This document shows positions 23,996 to 35,318 of a DNA stretch of 64,000 nucleotides, in pieces. Numbering within the stretch: position 1 is the first letter of the stretch; each line of letters starts with the position of its first letter. Origin of the DNA: Zygaena filipendulae. Taxonomy: Eukaryota > Arthropoda > Insecta > Lepidoptera > Zygaenidae. Under the pieces are notes generated by a model that searched no databases, was not told the origin of the DNA, and was given only the letters and a program-made list of their open reading frames with translations. A program made the position numbers and the translations under genes. The stretch spans positions 13,221,001 to 13,285,000 of the forward strand of contig OU015652.1 in the NCBI GenBank assembly GCA_907165275.2, read 5' to 3'.

Positions 23996-24055
23996 ACGGC
24001 CGCACTCAGAGTAGCTTTAATGATAACTTAACATAACAACTCTGAGTGCGGCCGT
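23996..24055. repeat. 17-bp perfect inverted repeat
   Basis: acggccgcactcagagt (23996-24012) is exactly inverted at 24039-24055, with a 26-nt spacer. Outer bases (cattttaac against gtaaatgtg) extend the pairing imperfectly to about 23 nt. It is a minimal MITE-like or hairpin-RNA-like unit with no coding sequence. Confidence 0.7.
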
Positions 24056-24238
24056 AAATGTGTACTAAGTTTAACTACATTGCAGTAACGGTGCAAATAC
24101 AAAGAACATAGCTTGACATCATGCTGTCATGTAATGAATGAAAAAACAAATTAGGAAATAAATTGATAAAAAACAGCGAAAATTATAAAAGAAAACAAAA
24201 AACAAAATATGTTGATGTTGCAAATGGGCATCACCAGT

Positions 24239-24569
24239 AATGGGGATGTGGACTACTTTTGAAAATCAAAATTCTAATTAGTCCGTCAGTTAGAAAATAA
24301 AAAACAATAGACACGTATTTTTTGCTTTTTTAAATAAATTAAAATATACAAAGATAAAACGCATTAAAGTTTAGGCTAAGGGGGTCGTGACGTCACTAAC
24401 CGCTAAAACCGCCATACAAACTGTCAGAATAGTGACGTCACGCGAAATTTCTACACAATATATCGCCGTTATTTTTTGATTACGTAAAAAAAATAAAAAA
24501 TACTTGTCCAATATTTTTTAATAATCTACAAGACGGACTAAAAAATAAAAATTAGTCCACATGCCCATT
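24239..24569 (+). mobile_element. Long-TIR element with TGACGTCA palindromes (copy 3)
   Basis: Full copy of the family at 10701. Both ends carry the same variant: aatggggatgtggacta on the left and tagtccacatgcccatt on the right, with TGGAC instead of TTGAC. TGACGTCA occurs at 24388-24395 and 24433-24440. Confidence 0.85.
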
Positions 24570-25170
24570 CTGTTAACTTGAACTATTGTCTAAATTTTAG
24601 ATGCAATATATCGTTTATCGTCCATCGTTCGACTTTTCACATTCATATTATAAGTACATTTATGTTGACTTTCGCGCTTATCTCTAGAAAATAATAGTTT
24701 ATATATTATTCTTTTTAAAACCTAGTAGAGTTAAACTCCTAATTAGGAAGTAATAGTTATACATTGAGGTTGGCAACCCATGTTTGGTTTCTTCTTTTCG
24801 TGTTGTCTCCAAACTCATTAATTATTAAAGTTTAATAAAGTTTTATATAATAAGCACTTGCAAGTTGCAGTGATTATAATTGAGAGCGTCATTGGTTGCT
24901 GTTTAACTAATTAAAATTCCACTTGAGGTGCGTTTAATGTGGCGTCATTAACGCGGCCTGCGGGCCGTTGTCCCCGCTTCGAGAATAAACGCGTCACTTG
25001 CGCACGCGCCGCCGCGTTTATGACGCTCTAATACGTTGCAAAGTTCAAATTCATTATTTAGAATAGTAATAAGCTTAATATTGATCGATACTACACTCTA
25101 TATCTTATGACGTATCTCTTTTATCTATAGACCATATGCATCTGACCGCAAACAAGAAAACATATTAAAT

Positions 25171-25325
25171 ACTAGCTGTGCCCCGCGGTTTCACCCGCGG
25201 TAATTTCGGAGTTCCCGCGGGAATTCCGGGATAAAAAGTACCCTATGTCCTTCTCTGTACCCCTGACAACATGCATGCCAAATTTCATCCAAATCCGTTC
25301 AGCCGTTTTTGCGTGATTGAGTAAA
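25171..25325 (+). repeat. SINE-like 'CCCGCGG' repeat, near consensus
   Basis: actagctgtgccccgcggtt, a perfect 'ttcccgcgggaattccggga', 'ccttctctgtacccctgac', 'catgcatgccaaatttcatc' and 'cagccgtttttgcgtgattg'. The copy stops at 'agtaa' where another repeat takes over. It is among the least diverged copies in the window. Confidence 0.85.
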
Positions 25326-25652
25326 CGTATGCGAGGATAAGAGCTCGAATTTAATTTTCATCCGACTTGCTTCAAATTTATCGTCACTGCTCAGCTCCTA
25401 TGTGTCTTAGCGTTATGTTATATAGGCTATAACCTGCCCAGGAGTATGGACTACAATCGTAATAAGTTTGGTTAAAATCCCTTCCGTAGTTTTTGATCCA
25501 TGCGTGCACATACAGACAAACAGACAAAAAATTTATTGATTGCATTTTCGGCATCAGTATCTATCACCATTCATCTTCCAATATTAATTTTGAATATAAT
25601 ATATTCAATGTACAGAATTGACCTTTCTACAGTTTTATTATAAGTATAGATT
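25326..25652 (+). repeat. Second interspersed repeat adjoining the SINE-like copy
   Basis: 'gtatgcgaggataagagctc', 'ctataacctgcccaggag', 'aaaatcccttccgtagttttt', a 'cagacaaacagacaa' run and a tail of 'ttttattataagtatagat'. It has the same overall plan as the SINE-like family (core, cagacaa run, ATTATA..AGTATAGAT tail) but a different, AT-rich head. Confidence 0.55.
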
Positions 25653-26075
25653 TGTCGCCTAACGCAAACGCAGCTACAATTTCACTGTTAAGTAACTAGA
25701 TAATCGGTGGTTGTCCGAACACCGGTGGTTGACTGGTTGTTTACTGCGACTTTCGTCGTGGGTTGCATAACCGGCCGGTTCGCGGTTTTTATAACCGCGC
25801 TTGTAATTCACCGAACGCCGACTGTCTGTCTGCGGAAGAATATTATCTAATGGGGTGTTCGTCTCGCAGTTGTCAGTATCAAACGCCCGTATATTATCAC
25901 ATAAAAAAAACCAGCGCCAATCCATCAATGTTGCTGTCAGGAAGCATCGATTAATTTCGCAACTCTCTGTTTTTATAGTAGTTGGCGGGTCTGTCTGTGC
26001 TAAAACACCTTAAAACTCTCGGCACATCCAGTAGTACGATTTTTTAAAATATATTTTTCTATTTTATTCAAATAG

Positions 26076-26434
26076 ATTCCTCGTGGTTTCACCCGCGTTA
26101 ATTTCTGAGTTCCCGCGGGAATTCCATGATAAAAAGCAACACAGGATGCTTTTTCCTTACCCCTGATAACGTGTATGAAAAATTTCACGATCATCTGTTG
26201 AGTAGTTGAAAGGTGAAATCGTAACAAACAAATAAACTCACTTTCGCGTTTCACCCGCGGTAATTTTGAAGTTCCTGCGGGAATTCCGGGGTACAATATA
26301 GCCTATGACACTGACATGTACACTCACAAACAACGTGGCTTTCTATTAGTAAAATAATTTTCAAAACCGGTTCAGTAGATCTAGAGTACCTACCGTCTAC
26401 AAACTCACAAACTTTACCTCTTTAGTATAGATTA
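26076..26434 (+). repeat. SINE-like 'CCCGCGG' repeat, double copy
   Basis: The first head ('cgtggtttcacccgcgttaa', 'gttcccgcgggaattcc') starts at 26080. A second head ('cgcgtttcacccgcggtaat', 'gttcctgcgggaattccgg') starts at about 26244. The shared 3' part includes 'ggttcagtagatctaga' and 'ctttagtatagat'. This is two units in tandem. Confidence 0.75.
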
Positions 26435-28089
26435 AGCTGAGTCAAACAAGATAGATAGATGAATGAACATAATAAATCTTGATAGGTATATGATTTTGAT
26501 AATTATCTAACATATCATATTTCGTTTCTTTTTTATATTGTCATTTAATAACATAAATAATTTACATAATATAATGTGCTCAAAACGCGAAAATCTAAAA
26601 ACTTTAAATAAAAGAAGTTGGACTTTCTCGATATTCGTAGAAAGGAAAAATGTTCAATATCAATGTAGTCCATTGATGTTTCGATATGTATTACAGTCAA
26701 ATAATTACCTCATTATATTCTGTTTGAAAAGGCTAAAGATGTGTCCGATAGGTGCGAGCTGTGACAAACGTTTGACACGTGAAAGTGACCAATCGGTAAG
26801 CGACCATACCAACTTGCAGAACGCAATCAGTATATTGTCTATTTCCAATACATACTTTGGCTCCACATCATGTGCTATGATAGGCTTCTACAAGAGAATG
26901 TATCATTGTAGAATCTTATGGGAAAAAACGACAATATAGTTAGAGTACAGTTTATCTAGATAAAAAGTACTGTTCCTGAGAAATAGAAAATCTAAAATAA
27001 CGCCAACGAAGCCGTGGGCTTCGTCCAGTCTTAAATTAATTAATCTCTATTTGTACTGAGAGGTTTTAAGGGTCTATATCGTTACCGTTTTTAGGGTCTA
27101 TAGACCCTAATTTAGGGTATATAGCATAGACCCTAATTTAAGAAACCCTACTCTACGGTTATCTAAGTACATATGTTTGTAGATGACTGTACCTAATTGG
27201 AAAAATACTATGTAAATTGTCAATCAACGTCATAAAAATAAAGAAGTCTTTTACACTGGAACTGTCGTAATTGTGTTAGACAATATGTTATGTGCGTGTC
27301 GTATTTATTCACATTAAAACACTCAATTAACTCTGTATTAGTATGGAATTATTCATTATATGTGACTATAATTAGATAGAAAACATCGATTTATGCGCAG
27401 TGACACGTAATTCTATTGATCGACGCCCGGGTGAAGCTGGTTGTTGATCGATTTAGGCTTTGCGCAAACGAGGCGTTTTGTTGAAACGGTTGAGCGTTTT
27501 TAACCGAATCATGATATGACTTCGCAAACTTCTGTGGGCTCCTTGGCAGCGAACAAAGGAACCTTCTGTGAAAGGACTGTCGTGCCAAGCGCCGTACGAA
27601 TTAATGACCCGCCTGGTGTGCCGTCAGCCATGTGTAAGAAAAATGATTGTTTTTCCAATTTCACTTGTTGTATGCTTGTACGTTAAAGTTGTCAAAAAGA
27701 ATAATGACACGCCTGCCGTGCCATCCGCAACGAGTCGGTTATGTCGTGACCTTCATCACTTCGCTTAAGCCGATTAAACGATACTGAAAAATGTGTGAGA
27801 ACGTTTTTTTTTTAATCTTTATGTAATATGCGTTATTCATTCCAATCACTTATCCATTTCATGTGAGAAAGTTACGTTCTATCTGCATTCGCAGATCAGA
27901 CAGTTCCATTTTTATGTTGTATGCGATGAAAGTTTTCACACAAAACATGCAATTAAAACACGCTGTAACTCGTCGTAAACATGCAACATATCATTTCGTT
28001 TTTTTTTACGTAAGAAACAACACCTATTCGAGTTCTTTGTGCAATAGCTGAATGATGATAATGAAACTGATCGTCAAAATTCACATTAA
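26435..28089. other. Unassigned DNA with one 133-codon orphan frame
   Basis: The plus-strand frame at 26538-26939 is the longest unexplained frame in the left part, but it has no signal peptide, domain or biased composition that I recognise, and I do not call it a gene. A perfect 20-bp palindrome (ttagggtctatagaccctaa) lies at 27091-27110. Two similar 20-nt blocks ('gacccgcctggtgtgccgtc' and 'gacacgcctgccgtgccatc') lie about 104 nt apart, from 27605. Confidence 0.4.
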
Positions 28090-28395
28090 GGGTATGTTCC
28101 GTTATTACGGATAGCACTGGTCCAGTGCTCGCAGTGACGAGGAATTCGTTCCGTTATAACTTTATGTATACCGCAGTATTCGCAGTAGGCAGTATGACGT
28201 CATAACGGTCGCCATTTTTTTACTGTGAGCACTGGTGATTTCGAGGTAAGGTTCTCGCAGTGATGAACGTGATGAACCTCGGACCAGTATATACCATATA
28301 AATGAAAATGTATATAGCTCAGTATAAATGAAACGGCTTCGCAGTATACTAAATTGACGTTGACCTCACAGTGCTATCGTACATAACAGAACATA
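28090..28395. mobile_element. MITE with about 27-bp terminal inverted repeats
   Basis: tatgttccgttattacgg..atagcactg at the left (28093-28120) matches the reverse complement of the right end (28369-28395) with few differences. The interior is about 250 nt, has no frame, and carries a TGACGTCA at 28195-28202 plus inner repeats of 'gagcactgg' and 'ctcgcagtga'. ATTA precedes and follows the element and may be the target duplication. Confidence 0.65.
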
Positions 28396-28488
28396 ATTAG
28401 GTATGCTAAGTTTCATTAACTACTTCAGTTGTCAAGTAATTCGTGTTATTTATAAAATTCTAATTAATCCTTTTTCGTCTTTTTTCAG

Positions 28489-28531
28489 GTAAAGCAAAAT
28501 TGCACTGCATTGATTTTGATGTTTTAATAAT
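28489..28531 (+). promoter_or_regulatory. Candidate recursive splice site with 43-nt RS-exon
   Basis: A strong acceptor (tttttcgtcttttttcag) ends at 28488. It is followed directly by gtaaag, which could act as a donor, and a consensus gtaagt lies 43 nt downstream at 28532. Such AG|GTAA sites mark ratchet points in long insect introns. One frame through the 43 nt is open, the other two are closed. This is inference from motif only. Confidence 0.25.
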
Positions 28532-28730
28532 GTAAGTTTTTTTATTTTCAAAAAAGTTTCTCCTCTAATTGGTTACGCTTTAAAAACGCTTATGAAATTA
28601 TGATTTGGAAGAAACTTTACACTTATAACTTTACAATATTAGTGGGATATAATCACAATATCATAATTTAATTGTTTATCTTAAAGAGTCTACTCTTCTT
28701 CTCTTTCTCAAAACTTATTGTTTATACAAG

Positions 28731-28930
28731 ACTAGCGGTCCCGCGCGGTTTCACCCGCGATAGTTTCGGAGTTCCCGCGGAAATTCCGGATTACAATATA
28801 GCCTATGTTACTCAGGGACAATATAACTTTGTAATGGTGAAAGAATTTTCGAAATCGGTCCAGTAGTTTTTGAGTTAAATCGTAACAAACAAAAAATCAA
28901 ATCTTTCCTCTTTATAATATTAGTATAGAT
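28731..28930 (+). repeat. SINE-like 'CCCGCGG' repeat
   Basis: actagcggtcccgcgcggtt, 'gttcccgcggaaattccgg', 'acaatatagcctatg', 'aaatcggtccagtagttttt', and tail 'tttataatattagtatagat'. This variant, with 'cggtccagtag', recurs at 41186. Confidence 0.8.
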
Positions 28931-28944
28931 AATATATTATAATA

Positions 28945-29087
28945 TAACATAATAAATGCGATAGTAACTCACTCCGTCTGTTATAAAACCTTTTCACGCC
29001 CAAACCGCTGTGAAAAGATTTCTATAAAACATTTATTCTACTGAAATTCGCGTGGACGAAACCGCGAGAAGGCGTTAGTATTGCATA
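28945..29087 (-). repeat. Diverged SINE-like repeat
   Basis: Minus orientation: 'aaattcgcgtggacgaaac' with 'cgcgagaaggcgttagta' is the reversed head of a related lepidopteran subfamily ('..cgcggtttcgtccacgcg'). The 3' part is short. Confidence 0.45.
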
Positions 29088-29207
29088 GTATTCTATTTTA
29101 ATAGTATTAAATGCGAAGTAATTTGCAATGGTACTCTGGAACAACCGCACTGTGTGAGAACTTGTACCTGCTACCATCGATTGATGATTGCTGATTGACT
29201 CACAATT

Positions 29208-29442
29208 GGACGCAGATAAGCAATAACATGTTAACCTACAAAATTAAGTTATTGATACAGAACGATTTATTGAGAGTTAGAGAACGTTTTTTAATTACGT
29301 GTTTACTTCATTACATTGTATAAATATGTAACAATATGTTGAACATAAAAAAAGTTGACACAAAATGGCGCTATAGTTTTATAACACGATTTACTCAAAA
29401 TTTCTCCAGTGTGGGTTAACACACTATTGCTTATCTATGTCC
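29208..29442 (+). mobile_element. 235-bp MITE (full copy 1)
   Basis: Starts ggacgcagataagcaata and ends tattgcttatctatgtcc. Together with 'gttaacc[ct]aca' against 'tgtgggttaac', the terminal inverted repeats span about 33 nt. aatt stands directly on both sides (29204-29207 and 29443-29446), the expected 4-nt target duplication. It is 235 nt with no open frame. Confidence 0.85.
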
Positions 29443-29956
29443 AATTATCCGTGGCTCGGTGCATTATACACACTCAATTGTGTTTCTTCATAGAGTATTG
29501 TGAAGTAATTTAAAATTTCGAGAGACATATCATTAGAAATAATATCTACTCACAGTTTCGGAATTCTTCATAGACAATATTTATTAAATTAAAAAAAAAA
29601 ACAAAAGAACCCTAAAAAGACTTTTTCGTATTCTATTACAGTGCAATAAATTTCTCACACGCTCGCCCGCCAAACTGTAATTGGTGTTTTTTTTTTTTTT
29701 TGCCAAATCATTGTTTTTTAATGGGCACGTTAAAAGTAAAAGTGTGAAATTGGTTGCGTTCAGCTTCAGTTCGGAGGTAAAAGTGAATTGAGTTATTATT
29801 ACGTCCTATACTATTCTTTGTTTTGGGATCGCCGAATCGGTACGCCACAAAATGTTTTTTGTATCCGATATAGATTCTCCGATTAAATAAGATATATTTA
29901 TTTTGTGCTGTTAGCAAAACGAGAACTAAAATTAAATTATAGCAAAGTTATACACC

Positions 29957-30250
29957 ACTAGCTGTTCTCCGCGGTTTCACCCGCGGTAGTTTCGGAGATC
30001 CCGCGGGTACTCCGAGATTAAAATACTTACTACCCTATATTTTTTCCGTACAGGCCGTACCCTCGACAACGTGTAGGTAGTATCCAAAATTTAATGTGGT
30101 TTCTTCGGAGTTAAAAGTAACCTATTTCCTTCTCGTACTCCTGAAAACGTGTATGCAAAATTTCGTGGTGATCGGTTGAGCCGTTTAGCCGTGAAAGCGT
30201 AACAAACAAACAAACAAACTCACTATCGCACTTATAATATTAATAAGGAT
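29957..30250 (+). repeat. SINE-like 'CCCGCGG' repeat with internal duplication
   Basis: Head actagctgttctccgcggtt; two successive middle blocks ('cgacaacgtgtaggtagta' and 'ctgaaaacgtgtatgcaaaa'); core 'ggttgagccgtttagccgtg'; (caaa)n run; tail 'acttataatattaataagga'. Confidence 0.75.
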
Positions 30251-30884
30251 GTTGAATTTAAGGTTTCGTGGGACTTTAACATGTCTAATCGTTTTTTAGT
30301 GCCGCAAGAATAAAATCGCTATAAAGACTAAGAAGCAGATACGTACGTTCTGTTAAAAAAGAGGTAACTTTCAATAGGAAAGTTAAATTGAAAACTTCGA
30401 TATCCAATTTAGAGACAATCAATCGTGTTTACAAAGTACAATCAATAGATATAAAATCGTAAACACACAGACGGACAGTTAATTAGTTCTCGACCGGTTC
30501 CGATATGGTGGACAAAATAGATGGTATCGTTATAAATGGATTATAATCGTGACCGGGTTTCAATTTCACTATGGCGCTAGTGAACGCTGGCCACCCTGAT
30601 CACACGAAGATTGTAATTCTTCAATTAAAATATATATTAAAATATACCTGGTGTAAAATGTGTCCAAACGTGTTGAGGTCGTTCCGTAATTTTTTCACAA
30701 CACAAATTGATCGATTATTTATTAAAAGTGAAAGATGAATAATATGAATCCTCTTCACTCCGTTATATATAGAGTTAGTAAACTATAATAAACATCGGTT
30801 CATTCAAAGTTACGTTCGTTACTATACCTACCTACATATCGTTCGAATACACAAATACAAGTTTGTGTTTCTTCAATCTATCTA

Positions 30885-31183
30885 TACTATAATAAAAGAG
30901 TAGAATCCGCGATTCTGTACATTGAATATTTTTATCTAAAATTGAGAGGGGTGATAAGAGTATCCAAGCTCAAAAAAAAAGTTTTTAAAATTCTTTTCTG
31001 TCTGTCTGTCTGTTCGCGATAATCTCCGCATCCACTGAACCGATTGTAATGCGGTTTTCACAGGTAGATTAAGCTTAGCCTGGAGCTACATATAGGCTTT
31101 GTTTAATTGAAATCGGATGTCAGGAAAAAAAGGTGTTGTATAAAAACCTTTCATGCGGATGAAACCGCGGGGCACAGCTAGTA
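30885..31183 (-). repeat. SINE-like repeat, long variant
   Basis: Minus orientation: tail side 'ctatactataataaaagag', 'ctgtctgtctgtctgttcgc', 'ccactgaaccgattgtaatg', and head 'gcggatgaaaccgcggggc' 'acagctagta'. It carries a 5' extension not seen in the shorter copies. Confidence 0.65.
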
Positions 31184-32990
31184 TTTAAATATGTAACTAA
31201 TATTCACTCGTCTTAAATGAATAGCTCAGATTAGAAATGTCTTAAACTAAATACGTTTAAGAGGCATTGATAAGCGCTAACGACTGAGTGATCATTAAGA
31301 TAAATCTCGAAGGTAAAGTATCAAAATGCGCTTGTCTCATTATGCCAGTAGAAAATAAAAGTGTGCGCAAGAGTCGATTCGACGTCGGAAGCTTGTTTGA
31401 GAACGAAAGTGGCGCACGTATGTAATCGCCGGCAGTGCATTTTTATGAAGTTTTCACATTACCATTTGAGTATAACGTGAATGGATCGCTGGCTGGCGAG
31501 GAAAAGTGTTCGGAGAAAAAGAAGAAAAGGGAAAACGGACGCATTTCAAATAAAATACGAGCCTTTGGATAAATTGCGAAAGTGTCGTGTAGTGAACAAA
31601 AACTTGTGGCAATCAATACCAGACTGATGAAACAACCTGTGCGCTTGCTTCAGCTTTCTCGACTCCGGTTTTTCTTTTTATGTCCCATTGGTGGGGTTCA
31701 AAGACCTTGGTCAACAAATTATGTCTCCCATCCAGTACGTTGGTCTTGTCGCCAGAGCAGAGGATATCGTGCCACCAGAGTTTTTGGGTCAGAACTTAGA
31801 AGAAAGAACAAATTGTAAATAATTGAACAACAAAATTGTTGAACAATTGTTGTGTTGAAGCAATTGTAAATAATTTGTCCTTTTGAAGTTCTATTTCGGC
31901 GCATTGAGAATAAAATTTGGCCAAACAAAAATTTTGCGTGAGAGCCGGCGCTGTACAAAAATTTGACAGTATGAAGTTGGCGATGATATCATCCAGTGCC
32001 CGTATGTCAAGTTTACTTTTATAAAAAAATAGACCAAACTGCCGGAGTCACAAAACCATCCTGTGATAATGTACCGTACCTAAACTTGCTCCTACCGACG
32101 CTCAGTGAACAAATTCAATCCTTTTATACACTATACACATAAATAGTGTTTAACAAATACACTTGTTAGAATAATTAGTGTGTCCATCTTAGCGTTTACA
32201 TCATAATCGTCGCTGCATGCTTTCGTCTACATATCTACATTTCACATGCTTTTCAAAGGCCCTATTTCTCATTCCATCTTGTTGGATGTTTGTTCGCAGT
32301 AACACGTGTACAACTAAGTACCGCTAACATTGAAGCAGTTCACGTGTCGGACACTGATTTATAACTTATTCATACCATTTCCGGGGCATTGGCTAACATT
32401 AACATATAAATATCTATCTGACTTAGGTCTGCATTTGTTAGATTGGAATGTTATCATTAATTTGTTCGGACTTCGGATCGAACTCGCTGTTTGTCACTTT
32501 CAAATTTAGAATAATATTTTTCATTACTCATACTCGGAATTCGGAAAGTAGGACTGAAGTTGCCTGAGAAGCGGGTTGAAAGTAACCCTTTTCAGCCCTA
32601 GGGAGAATCGCTTTCAACTGACAACTGTCAAATTATAAAAAAAAAACTAGGTCTATTTTCACATTTCTATTGAACCATGTTTCAACTTTCTATACAGCCA
32701 GCGCGATGTAAAATTGAAATAACGTAAAGTTTAAGTAGGTATTAATTAAAATAAAATTCACTCACTTTTTTTTATGCTAATTCCTATTTATATTTTTTTA
32801 TTTTCTTTAATTAATACTTAATAATTAAAGATAATATTTTTTTTAGGTCGCCACAATGTAAATAAAAAATACTGGCTGAATAGCTAGCTGGCCAAAGAAA
32901 AAGAAATAGGTGGGAAAGTGTCAAGCGACTATCCGATCTTCACGATTTTTTCTTTAGCTAATTCCTATTTTTATTTTGACTTTCCTTGCA
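31184..32990. other. Unassigned DNA
   Basis: No gene is recognised. The frames at 31582-31818 and 31719-31958 overlap on opposite strands without features. A phrase 'gctaattcctattt' recurs at about 32778 and 32957. Confidence 0.4.
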
Positions 32991-32992
32991 TT

Positions 32993-33150
32993 CGTAATGA
33001 AAAGCACAGTGTTATCCTCGGGAGAAAGACTTATTTAGTCCCTCGATCTATAGGCGCCCTCGCTACGCTCGGGCGCCAAACCCCGTCTCGGGACTAAATA
33101 AGTTACTTTCACCCCTAGGATAACAATGTACTATTTCCATTACTCGGTCC
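32993..33150. mobile_element. Foldback (palindromic) element of about 160 bp
   Basis: The left arm 'gttatcct', 'gaaag', 'acttatttagtccc' (33011-33042) pairs with the right arm 'gggactaaataagt', 'ctttc', 'aggataac' (33090-33126). Weaker pairing ('cgtaatg' against 'cattactc') extends outward to about 32993 and 33150. At the centre is a second hairpin, ggcgccc (33053-33059) against gggcgcc (33071-33077). It is non-coding and MITE-like. Confidence 0.65.
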
Positions 33151-34990
33151 CTCACCGTTCCCCCAATCGATGTCGCGTCGTCAGTTCACATCTTTATGTA
33201 AATTGAAATAATTTTTTCTCGTCCTCAACTTAATACTTTGTCTCATGTCAGTACATTTTATAGTACAGGTAGGTATAATTAGACCCGCCATTCTGTCAGC
33301 GTGCGTGTGGATAATTTGTTTTGTCGTGAACGGGAAGTTTTTTATCGCTGCCATGAAATAACCAGATACAAAAGTTGGAAAATTAATGTGAGTAAATCTG
33401 AGGAAAGAAACTAACTACTTCTGTCTCTTTAAATCGAATTACAGTAATAAATAAGTATACACTTGCCGCTACCGTTTTTTTAAAAACGCCATTAAAATTT
33501 CTGATGTTATGAGTCGTATAATGTCTTTTTACGTTTTAGATAGCATCAAAAAATATTGACATAGGTCTTCTATCGATTTCCTTTTAAGAAATATCTGAAA
33601 AGACATGATTTTACGGGAGGCAGTTGTGCTTTAAGATCTGTTGAAAATTTCGATGATTTTGGTGTTTGTTGCAAAATCCCATCGAGACTCAAGTAGGTAC
33701 CTATTCATACCTTGGTGGAAAATGAGTAATTTTGCCAAGACGTGAGATGTTGCATTGTATACGAGCACTTAACCGCGATAGGAGATAAAACAACGTTCAG
33801 AATCATTACGCGCTAGCAACACAAGCGGTTACATCGCCGAATGTTGCAAATTCTTGTAAACACGCGATGAGTAAAATGCAATTGCGTCAATGTAAGCACG
33901 CCTCCCTGGCCCGTCGACGTACGGCTGTAGTAAAAAAAAGAATTTTTAAAATTCGAATCCCAAAGAGATGAAACTGCCTACGTTCCATTTTGACAAATAT
34001 CGGCCTTTGTAGTTATGGAGTTAGGTAACATGAAGGTGATGTTATTATGTAGTTGCGTTGGTACCTCGGTTGGCAGTTCGCACGGCGCCCGCGCACCGCC
34101 GCATGACAATGTGATGCGTTTGTTGAACCCCTCGACTTGCGCGCGCGCACAGAATCACAAATGGCAGCTAAACGGTGGCTTTTAAACAATTTGTATTGTG
34201 TGATTACCGCTGGGAATGGAATCCTTGTTATTTTTATCATTTAATAGTAAATACATTCAAATACATTCATCGAAAATGCGAATATTAAAAAATAAAATTC
34301 TTACACTGTCATATTATGTTTGAATAAATGCTCTCTGAATTCTGAGTTTGTTGAAAGGAAGAGAGAGACTAATATTGATACTTACTTTTAATTAAGTTTT
34401 CCTTTAATTGCATTTTGGGTAACTTTATTTTTCGGTTTTTCTACCTTCTTCTATACTCAGTTAGGATGTGTGCGTAATTTACTCATCACAGATATAATAG
34501 CTCATTTGTGCGATGTAAATAATACATTATAACAATAATAAAATCGCCCACGCGCATATTATCCAACTGGCTAAATTGACTGTATCTTTTTCGGAATCTT
34601 ATGCATGCTTGAAAAAAAAAGTTATTTTTATTGTTCTTCAATAATGACGCATCACAAAGATTAAGTACCATACATTGATGGAGCATTACGAAGTAGAAAA
34701 AAATTATACTGTTAAAATATGTCTCCCATTTGGCTTCGACAGGTAATAGCAGTATATTTTGTAGAAATAAAACTGTATGTTATCACAGTTGAATTTAATA
34801 AACCATACCTAGAAGCTTGAAAACCCCGAATTTTGGACCGAACTTAAATTTGAAAGTTATAAAATATCGTTGTTCTGGAAAAGATGTGATAAGGGACGTA
34901 TTAAATTCCGGGCTACATACAGAATCTAACCTGGAAGTTCCCCAAATTGGTCAACGTTCAAGGAAACTCCGACAGATGGCAACCCTGATC
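33151..34990. other. Unassigned DNA
   Basis: No gene or recognisable repeat. A (GC)5 tract lies at 34139-34148 within a GC-rich patch (34075-34165). Confidence 0.45.
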
Positions 34991-35093
34991 GTATTGCACC
35001 ATCCATATTCAATGCAAATTAACTGGCTGTATGGACTTAGCTTCCTTTGCCTTCCCCATAAGGGGTAAATTTAACAAAAAATGCACCATCCAT

Positions 35094-35300
35094 ACCGTGC
35101 GAAAAACGTTACCATTAAATTTTAAATTGTTCATATTCTGTCCTAACAAATACTTATTTGCTTTTTGTAATTGTCCACTGTTTTCTCTGACTGACATTGG
35201 CATGAATATCCAAGGCGTCTGTTGCCACATGGAAAAAGTTTATTTCATTTCATTTCATTTCATTTTTCATTTCAAAAAAGAAGAAGAAGTTAAATTAAAA
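35094..35300 (+). mobile_element. 5'-truncated retroposon with 18-bp target duplication
   Basis: The insertion is bounded by identical 18-mers, aaaaaatgcaccatccat, at 35076-35093 and 35301-35318. Inside, 'ttctctgactgacattggc', 'ttgccacatgg' and a (tttca)n-rich tail (about 35241-35272), followed by an A-rich end, match a LINE 3' region. This is direct evidence of target-primed insertion. No RT sequence remains. Confidence 0.75.
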
Positions 35301-35318
35301 AAAAAATGCACCATCCAT

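Noticed and set aside
26538..26939. 133-codon orphan frame
   Set aside because: No domain, signal or repeat; no supporting splice or promoter signal. A frame of this length is possible by chance in 64 kb on six frames.
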